A DNA stretch of 64,000 nt from Erpobdella octoculata (GCA_963978895.1 OZ022239.1:35882830-35946829), one strand, 5' to 3'; positions 1 to 12,858 are shown, counted from the first letter of the stretch. A program made the numbers and translations. Notes: a model not told the origin generated them from the letters alone.

Positions 1-367
1 GGTGGACCTCTGTTTAGAACCCCAGCTATTATTAATATTATTATTAAATTACAAGCATGGCCAAAAATGTAGGGTGTAACAACATTATCACAGTTGCAGA
101 AAATATTTATTCAAGATTGTTTTAATTCTAAAATAGATAAAAACTTATATGTAAAATCAAAGTTTAAATACCCAAAACTTTGTGCAAAATTCAATAAAGT
201 AAAAAAATTCTCTAAGCTTTGCTGTAATTTTACATTGCAATACATAAGGTCGCTGATGAATTTCAACTAAAATGTCGGACTCTAAACTGTCGTCGCAAAT
301 TTTTCTGAAATGTAATAGTTTTGTTGACTTTAAAAAGTACTCGAAAAGTACTCGCTAAAAATTTCTT
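1..367. other. AT-rich non-coding stretch
   Basis: No open frame, RNA gene or repeat that I can support. The sequence is AT-rich with short homopolymers and leads into the TACTCG array. Confidence 0.5.
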
Positions 368-514
368 GTACTCGTACTCGTACTTGTACTCGAGACCTCA
401 GTACTCGTACTCGTACTCGTACTCGATAACTTGATACCATGGTACTCGTACTCGTACTCGTACTCGATACCATGGTACTCGTACTCGTACTCGTACTCGG
501 ACCATAAGTACTCG
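368..514. repeat. TACTCG hexamer array with ATACCATGG spacers
   Basis: Runs of about four TACTCG hexamers alternate with the palindrome-containing spacer ATACCATGG, giving a higher-order unit of about 33 bp repeated two to three times. The ends are degenerate. There is no coding content. Confidence 0.85.
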
Positions 515-526
515 CAACATCTCTGG

Positions 527-899
527 TAAGAAGTAAGAAGTAAGTAGTAAGTATTAAGTATTAAGTAGTAAGTAGTAAGTAGTAAGTAGTAAGTAGTAAG
601 TAGTAAGTAGTAAGTAGTAAGTAGTAAGTAGTAAGTAGTAAGTAGTAAGTAGTAAGTAGTAAGTAGTAAGTAGTAAGTAGTAAGTAGTAAGTAGTAAGTA
701 GTAAGTAGTAAGTAGTAAGTAGTAAGTAGTAAGTAGTAAGTAGTAAGTAGTAAGTAGTAAGTAGTAAGTAGTAAGTAGTAAGTAGTAAGTAGTAAGTAGT
801 AAGTAGTAAGTAGTAAGTAGTAAGTAGTAAGTAGTAAGTAGTAAGTAGTAAGTAGTAAGTAGTAAGAAGTAAGTAGTAAGTAGTAAGTAGTAAGTAATA
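527..899. repeat. TAGTAAG heptanucleotide array
   Basis: About 50 copies of the 7-bp unit TAGTAAG, almost perfect in the middle and with variant units (TAAGAAG, TAAGTAT) at both ends. The period is not a multiple of 3, so the minus-strand open frame with a Leu-Leu-Leu-Thr-Thr-Tyr-Tyr pattern is an artefact. The unit is G-poor and internal, so it does not look like a telomeric repeat. Confidence 0.95.
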
Positions 900-962
900 A
901 CATGTTTTTGTAATAGTATTATTTTTTCAGTAATTTGTAATAATAACGACTACTTTTATGTT

Positions 963-1099
963 AAAGCTATAGTTAAGTTTTTTTTTATATAAAGCGATAG
1001 TTATAGTTATAAAGCTATAGATATGTTTTTTTATATAAAGTGATAGTTATAGTTATAGTTATAAAGCTATAGTTATGTTTTTTTATATAAGGTGATAAT
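963..1099. repeat. About 50-bp tandem repeat, three units
   Basis: Three units start with AAAGCTATAG at about 963, 1011 and 1063. Each contains a T-tract, TATATAA and a short GATAGTTATAGTTAT run, with unit length changing by the number of TTATAG hexamers. Confidence 0.85.
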
Positions 1100-2019
1100 T
1101 TCCGACACCGGAGGAGAGAACTCTTGTGGAGAGGCGAATGGAGAAAGCAAGACAGAGAAGATCCATGGAAAGCCATAAAGTTTGCATAATTTCAATCATT
1201 TGCATAATTATTTTTTAACAACTGGAGAACATCATGGTTCATTTATTTTCTTGCCTAACATTACACGTTCAAAAAGGGAGAAGGAATAATAGAAAATAAT
1301 AAAGCCAGTTTTTTGTTGTGGTTTTCGTTTATCAATGGGATCATTAGTAAATAAACAATATTAGAAAAGGATACATAAAAAATATTTGACTAAGTCATAA
1401 CTGAGTTCGCAAGCTGAAAAGACGCTAAAGTGATTAGAGGAAAAGAACTGAAACGCATTAACAACATTATCAACAGTAACAGTAACAACAACATCAACAA
1501 CGTAGAATGAATTTGCAATTAATCCAAATGTATTTTTTTAAATTACATAATGGTTTTATATTCGAAGCGTTTAATATATTCGGCGTTTAATTAATTTTCT
1601 GAAATAAAATTATTTTTCAATTAAAAATAATATTTATTTTTGCTTCAAATCAAAAACAAATAAAATACAATTAAATAAATGTTTAAATATAGAAATTCAA
1701 AAAATGTCCAGCTTTTTTGGCTGCAATAAAAGAAATTTAAAATTATTATTAAAGTTATTATTAATAATTAAAATTTTTGCAATAAATGAAAACCGAAAAA
1801 TCCAGAAATATAAGGGATTGGCCAAAAAACCGAGTTTTTACGGCTTACTTATATACATAAGATTGCCACAATAATACACATATCTTTGCATGGTGGATAC
1901 TACAGAAGTCTGAGAACAGGGGGGCGCTATGCATTTGCACAAAGGACGTATGCGTTGTTTTCCGAGGCGTAGCTAGGGGACAAACAAATATGTATCCTCG
2001 AGCGCCATTTGAATGAAGC
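1100..2019. other. AT-rich non-coding stretch
   Basis: AT-rich sequence with short purine runs and no frame above background. I see no repeat family member or RNA gene. Confidence 0.4.
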
Positions 2020-2024
2020 ACCGA

Positions 2025-2225
2025 AAGCCTTTTATAAGGGGCGTCAAAATTTTTGGAAATAGTACCAACGACTACCTCAAAGACATTAGCTATTGTTGAA
2101 AAATTCTTGGAAAAATTACCTGTGATTCCCTCCTGACAGCTAATTTTAGAGGAATTATTTTCAGATGAGAATTTTTAGCAGCGCATTTGTTAGACCTTGT
2201 CCCAGGGCGCCAAAAACCTAGCACA
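2025..2225 (+). repeat. Dispersed repeat family R, copy 1
   Basis: This segment shares an ordered set of blocks with 5805-6000 (opposite strand) and 33740-34015. The blocks are an AAAATTTTTGGAAA-like block, a CTAC block followed by CCCTC, a CAGCTATTTTTG-like block, and finally CATTTGTTAGACCTTGTCCC followed by GGCGCCAA. The match to 5805-6000 is closest at the last block. The family is not recognised. The copies are diverged, so they look like old interspersed repeats rather than a gene. Confidence 0.6.
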
Positions 2226-2356
2226 AGAAGTATGAACCATTAATTGATAAAACCTCTAATTGGTAAACCTCTTTGCTAAATTTTATGTTTTTCTGAAGAA
2301 AATACATTATGCGACTTAAGAACATTATTATTTTCAACAATTTTTGACTGTTTTAA

Positions 2357-2431
2357 TGAGAGAGAAAGAGAGAAAGAGAGAAAGAGAGAAAGAGAGAAAG
2401 AGAGAGAAGAGAGAAAGAGAGAAAGAGAGAA

Positions 2432-2462
<31 letters not shown>
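2357..2462. repeat. Purine-rich (GAGA/AAGA)n tract
   Basis: Imperfect GAGAGAAA units end in a pure (GA)n run. The opposite strand reads as Ser/Leu/Phe-rich open frames, which I do not regard as coding. Confidence 0.9.
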
Positions 2463-3009
2463 CACGAACATTTTCCCAGCATTCAACAATGATGTTGAAT
2501 GGTGAGATGTCATTACACATAGCAAGATTGGATCCAGTAAGCAGACTGCTGCTGGAACAGGGTTGACATTTTCTGAATCTGGTTGGAACACAGTACAGAT
2601 TCAAATCGATTCTAATACATAATTCTGGCGTGTTTGTTTGATCTTTTCCATTGTAATAAATGACATTCCGGGCTGAGCAACGATTTTCAACAATTTTTGT
2701 TCGGAAATTAATTTTCGCTGTTTTTTTATTCAGCTTGAATTATTTAAATTTGGTTAATATTCGATTATTGTTCGTAAATTAATTTTCGTTGTAAATAATA
2801 TTCAGTTTAGATTGTTTTTATTTTACTTTCGATCTCAAAGTAATTATACTTAACATTTCGCTATTAATAACAAATACGATATAATTATTGTTCTTATTTA
2901 GTTATAGTGATATCTTTTTTACAGACCGCTGAGACAAAGCGTGTGTGTGTTGTTTAATTAACGTCTGTATCTTTCAATTAGACAATTTAGACGGTATGTA
3001 TGTTTAAGT
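2463..3009. other. AT-rich non-coding stretch
   Basis: No supported feature; a short (GT)n run lies near 2941-2950. Confidence 0.4.
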
Positions 3010-3265
3010 GTTTGGTGACGTGTTTATGTTGGCTTTGAGGAAGGGAGGCCACCGAAAGCACAAGGCTTTCGTGGACACATGGCTCGACTCACTCCAGACC
3101 GCCAACTAATGAAGTGCAAACGTTGGACAGGGACCGGCAAATCGACCTCCCCTGCAGCTAGCAATTTAACCAGCCTCGGATGATCCTCATAGGCTATGGT
3201 ATCGCTCCGCCGCCTCCTTTCCCTGAGACAAAGCGCTGGTTGCGTCAAACTTAAACACATCTAGT
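3010..3265 (-). other. GC-richer island with 78-codon open frame, unassigned
   Basis: This block stands out from its AT-rich surroundings by base composition and carries a 78-codon minus-strand open frame. The frame is basic near its start (an Arg run) and contains Trp, Cys and Pro. I recognise no domain. It may be the remnant of a dispersed repeat or of an exon. Without a second copy in this window I cannot decide, and I do not call it a gene. Confidence 0.25.
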
Positions 3266-4377
3266 TATGAAAAACAAAGGTGTTTTTTCTTTGTAACTGG
3301 AACGGCTTTAATTTGTGAAAAAATGGCTTTTGCAACTAAATTTGACTATACACGTACCTAAAAATCTATCAATAAATTGTATTTGTATATAATTGTTTAT
3401 TATTTCAAAGGAAATTCGATGAAACTAAAATCATGTTTGTAATTTTTATCTCATTGTTTTGATTGATTTAATTTTTGTAGCTGAAAAGCTTGGAAGGAGA
3501 CCTGTAATTGTGTTGAAAGTTTCGCTCCGAATGTGCTGAATTTGCTGATACGCTGTGTAGATGCGACATTTTTATTTGGGCGATTTTATGATTTTTGACG
3601 TTTTGAATGTCACCTTTGCATTCTCGACTTTTTGTTTTAGACTTTATCATAGGATACCGGATCATCTGCTTAATGGAGCCAGATGCGTGTGTCTGTTTCT
3701 GATAAACTAATTTTTGATGAAATAATATGTTGATGAATTAAATTTTTGTTGAATTAATATGTTGATTAATTAAATGCTTGGTGAATTAATTTTTTGATGA
3801 ATTAACATGTTGATGAATTAATTTTTTGATGAAATAATTTTTGATAGATAAATTTTTGATTAATTTACTTAGCAATTGTAGGTTCATTTTTTGTCTCGTT
3901 CATCCAAAATTGAAATTGACTTGTGGGTTTTTAGAACAGAAAATCTTTAGAATCTTCATTTCTACCATAAATGAATTTTTATCCCACTTTGCTTTGTTTG
4001 ATTTCAATTTTTTTTATAAATATACAAAAATATAAATTTTTTAAATGCTTCATAAAATATGGAATAATTCATACTACAAACATTCGTATGTGGGCGCTTC
4101 TTTCCAGGAAACGATAGGAAGGGCGATGCACATTTTGACTCCAGTACATTAAACTCCAGAAACATTTCACGTTTTTGTTTATACTCTAAAGTGTTTTAAA
4201 AGTTTCAGGTTATTTTTAACACGATAATAATTTTCATTTTTTCAATTATTTTTTTTTCAACATTTCAATCCTCAAATAAAAATAAAAATTAGGAAACTGA
4301 GTAACGGTGTAGTAAAAAAAAACGCATGTTTTTATAACTAAAACCACGAGCTAGCAATGAACGGGTGACCATAAGTG
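3266..4377. repeat. AT-rich stretch with degenerate TTTTTGATGAATTAA repeats
   Basis: Between about 3710 and 3872 a degenerate unit of about 16 bp (TTGATGAATTAA with variable T-runs) recurs seven or eight times. The rest is AT-rich sequence without a supportable feature. Confidence 0.6.
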
Positions 4378-4780
4378 GGCAGTTTGGTGAATGAGTAGTT
4401 GCGTATGTATACAAGTAAGAGGGGATATTAGAGTAGGTATGGGTAGGTATGCAAGTAAGTGAGGAGAAGTAAGAGTGGGAAGAAAAGTTTGGTTTATTGT
4501 GAAATTAGATGGGTTGACATAAAAATGGATATGTATGTATAAATGGGAGGGTAGATAAAAAATGGGTGGTTAGATATAAAAATAGGTCGGTATAAATAGG
4601 CGGGTAGATAAAAAAAATGGGTGGATAGATATAAAAATAAATGGGTAGGTATAAAAACGGGTGGGTAGGTATAAAAGCGGGTGAGTAGATATAAAAATGA
4701 ATAAGTAAGTATGACAGCGGGTGGGTAGCTTTACAAATGGAAAAGTAGGTGTGAGAGTTGGCGTGTAAGTGATGAATTGG
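4378..4780. repeat. Degenerate about 20-bp minisatellite (GGGTAGGTATAAAAG-like)
   Basis: About twenty diverged units of the form GGGTGGGTAGGTATAAAA with variable spacing. It shares the GTGGGT core with the array at 4990-5175 and the reverse-complement array at 6690-7005, suggesting one expanded family. Confidence 0.75.
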
Positions 4781-4989
4781 GCGTGCGTGTGAATGGAGAG
4801 TTGAAGATAAATCACCATGACGACGTTTACTTTAAAATGATATTTAAAATTAAATTTTATTTTCATTTTTCTTGACATTTCAGCATTTAATGAAGAGTTT
4901 TTTTAACGTTTTCCCTAATTCTCTATATCAACTTGCTGTTCATTTTAAACAAACGTATAAAACAGAGTTTAAAAATTTGAAAATGTTTG

Positions 4990-5175
4990 ACCTAGTGTAT
5001 GAATGTATACAAGTGTATGAATGAAGTGGTTGTATGAATTATGTGGTTGAATGAATGAAGTAGGTGCATAAATGAAGTGGGTGTATGAATGATGTGGTTG
5101 TATGAATGATGTGGGTGCATGAATGAAGTGGGTGTTTGAATAAAATGGGTGTTTGAATGAAATGGGTATATAAAA
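4990..5175 (+). repeat. 20-bp minisatellite, GTGTATGAATGAAGTGGGT unit
   Basis: About nine imperfect units of a 20-bp sequence ending in GAATGAAATGGGTATA. The same unit occurs as its reverse complement at 6690-7005, including the same end-variant GAATGAAATGGGTATA. Confidence 0.85.
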
Positions 5176-5804
5176 AACACTAATATTTAAATTAAATTAA
5201 TATTTAAATTAAATAAAAATGAGCACTAATTGGAGCACTTAGAAAATAATTAAACATTTTAATAGTATACATTATTAATGAAATGTAAAAAAAAACAAAA
5301 TATCTTAAATAAAAAAATCGTGAAAGAAACATTTATTAATTTTTTTCTCAGCGTTTTTTTCGTTTCAGCTTTACGACAAACAATAAGAAATACATCTTCA
5401 AATGAATGTTTATTGTCCAGTGCAAGTGGCAGACTGCTGGCAGTTAAGCCCCGCCTAATTGAATTAATGAAGGTTTCCTTTCGTAAAGATGAGCCGATCT
5501 CACCGCTCCTCTTTTCCGCTTTCTGGCACAAAATCCTTTTACGGTTTTTTTCTTTGGCAACTTGAATGTGTCTGGAAAACGTAATCTACAGCTTCCTGCT
5601 TATCCACCTCTTTCACACAAGTACGTGAGTGCTCACTAAATTCTTTTTTCAATTAGTTTGTATTTCTTTACACTTTGTGTTTTAGGACTGAAATAGCATT
5701 TAAAATAGCAAATTATTTCTTGTCTTGGATCATAATTCGTTCTGTTTATTGATTACCGTTTTTTATCTAGGCTAGAGACTAGTCTGTATTTAAGACATTT
5801 ACAT
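5176..5804. other. Unassigned stretch
   Basis: Short overlapping frames on both strands around 5259-5565 have no recognisable domain and look like chance openings. No repeat membership seen. Confidence 0.35.
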
Positions 5805-6000
5805 ATGGATAGTGGTGTAGTGATGGCGCTTGGCACCCGTGGACAAGGTCTAACAAATGAGTCCCTAAAAATGTCCATCTGTAGTTTCCTCCAAAAAGCT
5901 GATAACCGTGGAAGGGGGGGGGGAGGGGTAGTCACAAGTATTTTTTCAAAAATTTTCCAAAGCCTTATACACCTGCTAACGAACTACCAGATACAAGTGG
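5805..6000 (-). repeat. Dispersed repeat family R, copy 2 (with G-tract)
   Basis: Read on the minus strand, this matches copy 1 through the block CATTTGTTAGACCTTGTCC and the upstream AAAATTTTTGAAAAA block. It contains a run of ten G on the plus strand near 5914-5924. A 69-codon plus-strand frame here is incidental. Confidence 0.6.
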
Positions 6001-6689
6001 TATACAATGAGTAGGGTGAGTGTACTGGAGCCTATGCTTGTCTTGGTGTACGCCAAGTACTGTTTGCTGATGACATGAAAACGTACCACGTCATTCAAAA
6101 TCAGAAATAACAAAAAGTAATGACAGAGTTGAACATGAATTGATTGTTAGAAAATGTTGGTTAACGTAAACAAGTAAAAGTCAATTTAAAAAATTAAAAA
6201 TCTGCTTTTAAAATAGCTGTAAAATTTAATAGCGACATCGTATCAAAAAATATCACCCCGGAGGATGGTAAACAGAAGATGCTTGTAGTTACTATGACGA
6301 TGAAAATTTTTGTCACCATTATCATATGCTTCTTTAATTTTTTAAAAATAATTTTTGTTTCTTAACTTTTTTCGTAGTATTTTTTGTTAAATTAAACTTT
6401 ATATTTTTTTGAAGTTGGCTAATTTTATCATGATCTTCCAAACTTCAAAACGTCCGCGGACATCCAATGGACATCCGGACAAGTGAAAATTAATAAAAGC
6501 ATGTTAAAAGTTCTCCGTTTTAGAACCAGAACAATTAAAGATATTTTTGTTCCAATTCACTTTTATCTCAGAAGTGAAAATTTTAACAGCCTAAAAAATA
6601 TTAAAATAATAATTCATAATTTGTCATAATTTTAATATTATTTTTTAATAATAGATTATCCATGGTAGGATACCAACTTATTTGACACA
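6001..6689. other. AT-rich non-coding stretch
   Basis: No feature supported. Confidence 0.4.
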
Positions 6690-7005
6690 CGTTCTACCCA
6701 TACACTCACAATATATTCAATTAGAATATACCCATTTCATTCACACACCCACCTCATCCATACACTCACCTCACTCATACATCTATCTCATTCATACACC
6801 CACCTCATCCATACACCCACTTAATTCACACACCCACTTCATTCACACATCCACCTTATCCACACACCCACTTCAATTACACACCCACCACATTTACACA
6901 CCCACCTCATTCACACACCCACTTCAATTACACATCCACCTCATTTACACACCCACTTCAATTACACATCCACCTCATTTACACACCCACTTCATTCATA
7001 CACCG
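6690..7005 (-). repeat. 20-bp minisatellite, inverted relative to 4990-5175
   Basis: About fifteen units of the form ACACCCACTTCATTCACAC. The array is the reverse complement of the one at 4990-5175, so the two form an inverted pair around a segment of about 1.5 kb. The plus-strand His/Thr/Pro-rich open frame is a product of the repeat. Confidence 0.85.
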
Positions 7006-7764
7006 AAATTTGCTCGTCAGTTTCTTTGAAGTGTTTACTTATTTTTGAAATTGCTTTGCAGTAAAATCTTCTAAGTGAATCATCCATTGAAACTAATTTT
7101 TTAAAACTATTTCTTAAAGAAACAAACAATGAGAAGAAATGAATTTAATAACTTATCAGTGAACCAAATATAAAACAAACAACAATTATTTGAATTATAC
7201 AGTAATTAATATTTAATTAAACTTTATATTAAATAACATTTATATTGTGAATAAACGAAGGAACAACAAAACCACCGAATGAATGAAAGAACGAACGAAG
7301 AAGTGCATTTGTAAGTGAATGAACGAACATGAGATTTTCATTAGGTGCATTCTTAATTCTTGCTCAAACCTGTGAAATTAGAAATACAAACATGAAACTG
7401 TGTGAAGTGGTAGCGTGAGAGAAGTTCATTTCGTTGAAGTTGATTACTTTGAAGCTCCTGGAAGTAAAAGACATTTTTATAATTTCAATTGGCAGATTCG
7501 CTTTTTAGCAAACAGAAAGAAGCTAGTTAGATTGTAAAACATCAAATTATAAACACAAATTAAAATATTGAAAAACCATGCAGGAAATAGAAAGCTGAAA
7601 ACATGGGAAAAAAGAGAGATAGATAGAGAGAGAAACATAGAAAAAAAGAGTGAGAAAGAGAAAGAGGAAGAAAAAGAGTTAGCATATTAGTCGATATGTA
7701 ATGCATCAGACAAGACATAACGGACTGGTGTATGTACGTTTTTGCTTATAAGTAGAACAACAAC
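7006..7764. other. AT-rich stretch with GA-rich patch
   Basis: Nothing coding is supported. A purine-rich patch of GAGA/AAAGAG units lies at about 7608-7680. Confidence 0.45.
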
Positions 7765-7970
7765 CTCTAAAACACTGCTCCACCATCAACACCACCATCA
7801 ACGGCACAACCAGCACCACTACAACCATTTCCATTATCACCACTAGTAGTACCACCGTTTCGATTAACATGACACATTACTTCTACAATCACCATTACCA
7901 TCAAACTAGTACCATAATTACTACCATAATTACCACAATCACCATCACCAGCATAGCCATTACCGGAAAC
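7765..7970. repeat. Imperfect ACC/ATC triplet region
   Basis: Interrupted CACCACC, ATCACC and ACTAGTACC triplets. The 68-codon minus-strand frame rich in Gly and Asp is the reading of this repeat. Confidence 0.75.
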
Positions 7971-9140
7971 CAAATTTCTTTTGAAATGTCAGCCAGGATG
8001 CAGTAATGGAATAACGTCCAACAATTTACAAAAATGACCAAAGTCGCTGTCTCTCATTTCCTCTCCTCCCACTGCCACATCCCTTTTTTCAAAGACGCAC
8101 AAATGAGTCACTGTGTTGTTCTTCTTTTAAAAAAAGTTACGACTCGAAAGGTCACGTGGCTGCAATGACTTCCCTGACCCCAGGGACGGAGGAATGGGAA
8201 GACGTTTTTTAAGAAAACTTTTTTGTTTAAATTAAATTAAATTTAAATTCATTTAATGATTTTTAGTGTAACAAAGTAATAAAGGAATTATTTAGGCATA
8301 ATAATTTAATAAGCACTCTTGATTTAATTTGTTAAATTAAATAAATTATTAGTAAATAATATTTTGTTTTCAACATAAAAATGAATTTTATTTTTTTAAA
8401 TTACAAAGTTAATTTTAATTTTCTTTTTAAATTAAAAATTAAATTTTTTCTGTAAACATTAAATGGAGCAACATGATTTAGTTTCTATCTCGCATTGCAC
8501 AACATCCACATATTTGAAAACCAACCCAAAAACCATTACGTTGAGATAACGGACTGATATATTTTATATAATAATTCTGGAAAACATTTTTATTTGTTTC
8601 CTTCAATAAATGCAAACAAATATTCTTAACCGGACCAATATTATCTCAGGTAGTTTAAATCAATAAAATGTTGTTATCTAAGAGATAACATGAGTGGGTG
8701 GTAAAAAAGTTAAATTTATAATTGCTCTGAAAATTTTCGCTCTCGATTTCTGCCACGAAAAAACATTTTTATTGGCAGTTTTTGAGCCTCTCCGTTATGA
8801 AATATCCGCTCCTGCTACTTCGATCAACTGTCATATAATAAACATTTTGAGACAGTTTTACGCACTGAGTTAACTCGGAAAATACTTTTTTCTTTATGTG
8901 AAAAAATTTCCTTTTTTTCTTTTACATTATCTTCTTTTATTTTTATTTTTTGTTTATTTTTCAATTATTTCCTCCTATATTCAATATTTTTCTTTTTTCA
9001 CTTAACATTTTCTTTTGAACTTAATATTATTACTTAAACTTCAAGCCTGATTTTTTTTAGAAACTTTTCACATGATTTGTTTAAAAAAAAACAACTTTTT
9101 TAGATTAATTTAACTCCACGACCGCTTTGACTATATGTTG
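7971..9140. other. AT-rich non-coding stretch
   Basis: Long A/T-rich sequence with no supported gene or repeat. Confidence 0.4.
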
Positions 9141-9645
9141 AAAAGTTGAGTGTGAGTATGTGTAGTTGTGTGAGTATGTGTAGTTGAGTGTGAGTATGTG
9201 TAGTTGAGTGTGAGTATGTGTAGTTGTGTGAGTATGTGTAGTTGAGTGTGAGTATGTGTAGTTGAGTGTGAGTGTGTGCAGTTGAGTGTGAGTATGTGTA
9301 GTTGAGTGTGAGTATGTGTAGTTGTGTGAGTATGTGTAGTTGAGTGTGAGTATGTGTAGTTGTGTGAGTATGTGTAGTTGAGTGTGAGTATGTGTAGTTG
9401 TGTGAGTATGTGTAGTTGAGTGTGAGTATGTGTAGTTGAGTGTGAGTATGTGTAGTTGTGTGAGTATGTGTAGTTGAGTGTGAGTATGTGTAGTTGAGTG
9501 TGAGTGTGTGTAGTTGAGTGTGAGTATGTGTAGTTGAGTGTGAGTATGTGTAGTTGAGTGTGAGTATGTGTAGTTGAGTGTGAGTATGTGTAGTTGTGTG
9601 AGTATGTGTAGTTGAGTGTGAGTATGTGTAGTTGTGTGAGTATGA
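9141..9645. repeat. 18/20-bp minisatellite, GTGAGTATGTGTAGTTG(AG)T
   Basis: About 26 units of two lengths: 20 bp with GTTGAGTGTGAG and 18 bp with GTTGTGTGAG, differing by one AG dinucleotide. Base changes are very few (one GTGTGTGCAG, one GTGTGTGTAG unit). The high identity argues for recent expansion or conversion. Confidence 0.95.
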
Positions 9646-10196
9646 TGAAACGCTTTCTGTGAATTAAATCAATTTAATTAACAAAACATTCAAACAGTCT
9701 CCAAGTCTTGTCTGCCATCTTAAAAACCGGAGCAACATTTGAAAAAGTCCATAAATATCCTTTTACGACTAATGAAAATGACTGCCTAAAACTACCAGAC
9801 TATTTTTGTCTAAAATAAAATATAATAATATATTTCTGTACCATTACAAGACGATGTAGAGGTATAGGCACTTAAGCCATAAACCAAAAGAGCGTGTTCA
9901 GGACCTGATTTAATTCTAGAATAAAAAATAACTATCATGGTTTGAGACATTTCTCAACCAACAGTGACTAGAATATAGAATGCTTGTGAAAAACCAAATT
10001 TAAATTAAAAAAAATTGTTTAAAGGTGTACAATGATTGGAGAGAGAGAAGGAAAGAGAGATAGAGAGAAAGCGAGAATTAACGAGAGACAACGAGAGACA
10101 AATACTCCAAAAATCCGAAAAACGTCGGGTTAGCCAGCCAATTTTCTAAAAAAAAACTTGAGAGATAGTAATATTTAGAATTGATTATATTGTTGA
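9646..10196. other. Non-coding stretch with GAGA patch
   Basis: Nothing coding is supported. A GA-rich patch lies at 10037-10105. Confidence 0.4.
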
Positions 10197-10375
10197 AAGG
10201 GTAAAGTACTTTATGAAAAAGATAGGGCGGCTAGGGAGTTAAGTATTTTATGAAAGAAGTAAGACAGCTAGGGGTTAAGTACTTTATGAAAGGAGTAGGA
10301 CGGTTAGGGGCTTAAGTATTATATGATTACTTTATGAAAAATCAGGGTAGATAAAGGATTAAGTACTTCAAGGAG
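10197..10375. repeat. About 50-bp degenerate tandem repeat
   Basis: Four diverged units share TTAAGTACTTTATGAAAG followed by AGGACGGCTAGGGG. The last unit is rearranged. Confidence 0.75.
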
Positions 10376-10856
10376 CGTAAAAATATGTTGAAAACAAAAA
10401 AAAAGAATTTTTTAAAATATTTCTCTCAAATGAGTTTTAAGATATTTTTTAACCATTTGGTAAGAAGTGAAAGTTCATTGATTAAATAATGTTACATTAG
10501 CGTAAATCATTAAATGTCACATTATGCATTGTTGGTGGCATTTATGGGGAGCTTATAAAACACACATTACACAAATTTAATCATTAAATAAATCTTTCCA
10601 CTTGTGATTTTAAAAGCCTATTGTTAAAAAAATTTTTTAACCCAAAACAGTTCACAAGCATCTTTGCAGCCTGAAAAATGTCGTTAATCTTTTTAAATAC
10701 AAGAGTAAATCGTGCCTTCCAGAAGATTTTATAGGACATTTTCTAGATTCTTTCACGACATATAAACATATTTTCATGAACTATGATTGGTCGATAATGT
10801 TATATGAATTTCTCAATTAAAAAACAAACAATAGAATTACAATTAAAATGCATAAC
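10376..10856. other. AT-rich non-coding stretch
   Basis: No feature supported. Confidence 0.4.
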
Positions 10857-11714
<858 letters not shown>

Positions 11715-11739
11715 AATGTCTTCATTTTGCTGAATTTCC

Positions 11740-12648
11740 ACGTTTGGGAAATTCCACTCCTAGGCGACCGTAAACAGCGAACATAAAAAATTTAGTAATT
11801 CGAAAGATGTTGTTATACTGTGTTGTTAGTATGCAAAGATCGGCCAAGAAAATTACAAAATTGACCGTAATGGTGATTTACAGGAGACATTTCTGGTTCA
11901 AAACTTTACATTTTCCTTTACTTTGCGCGTAAACATTGCAGCTGTAAGATCAAGTCAAGATGTAAAATCAATCAGTTAAATGTGAGCATAGTTAAAAACT
12001 TTGAATCAAAAACAACGAAAGTTGTAAAAAAAGTTTTTAATTTGCAAAAAATCAACGAAATTAGATTCTATCAAATGTGAGAAAATTTTTTATTTACTAA
12101 CTTTTAAGTTTTTCTAGCGCAAATAGGTTTAAAAAAATAGTTGTAGGTTTCAATGTGATACACAAACACATACACCTATATACACACAATTTTTAGAATA
12201 TAAAGAGATGATCGTTATCAATTTATTTTTACAACGCTTACCTATAATAATTTGGAAAGTTGTCTGTACGACTTTTTTTAAGGGTTTTAAATTAATACAA
12301 GCTTTTAGATGAAGTGAAACTATACTTTTGTGTAAAAATTGAATTCTCAGCAATTTTTTTTAACAATAACTTGCAAGTGTTAAAAAATCTTGTCAATATC
12401 AATTTCGTAGCGCATTATTTTTGAAAACAATCAAATTTTAAGAAAAATAGAATGATTGGCTTTGGATTTAGTCTTACTTCCAATTTCTGACCTTTTGAAA
12501 CTAATTTATTGGAAACACGTGATGACAAGTTGACGCTGTTTTTAACTTTATAAGGAAGATGACTTCAGATGAAAAAAAATAATTAAGATAAAATCTATTC
12601 ACGACGATTTTAACAAAAGTGATGGATGCATGCCTTGACACATTTTTA
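11740..12648. other. AT-rich non-coding stretch
   Basis: No feature supported; a short ACACAT run lies at 12162-12190. Confidence 0.4.
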
Positions 12649-12858
12649 GAGGCGCTGGTGGCAGAGCGGTAGTGCGTTCGCCTGTCGATCATTAGGTCGG
12701 CAGTTCAAGCCTCACCGGCGTCACCAGCGTAACTCCCTTAAGCAAGGAGTTCACTCGCATTTGCTAAAGGGGTAGGCGCCTATAAATGGCTGCCTCTGCA
12801 AAGAACCCTTCAGTGGCCTTGAAGTCCTTTAGGATTTATTATTATTATTATTATTATT
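12649..12858 (+). mobile_element. tRNA-derived SINE
   Basis: The 5' part folds like a tRNA-derived head. Box A, TGGCAGAGCGG, is at 12659-12669 and box B, GTTCAAGCC, at 12703-12711, with tRNA-like spacing. A unique body of about 110 bp follows, then a (ATT)n tail from about 12836. RNA polymerase III would use boxes A and B as an internal promoter; mobilisation would depend on a partner LINE. Flanks ATTTTTA (before) and ATTTTTTA (after) may be a worn target duplication. It is not a functional tRNA gene because the body continues past the 3' arm into the tail. Confidence 0.85.

Noticed and set aside
355..903. 182-codon Leu-Thr-Tyr repeat protein, and the idea of a telomere-like repeat
   Set aside because: The 7-bp TAGTAAG array explains the frame. 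The unit is G-poor and lies inside the sequence, so no telomeric origin is supported.
5259..5565. Two overlapping 90-codon frames as a gene
   Set aside because: They lie on opposite strands of the same DNA and neither shows a domain or codon bias.
9141..9645. CRISPR-like array
   Set aside because: Units are directly contiguous without unique spacers, and the context is eukaryotic.
12649..12723. Functional tRNA gene
   Set aside because: A tRNA-like head is present but continues into a SINE body and ATT tail; box B and the arms are imperfect.
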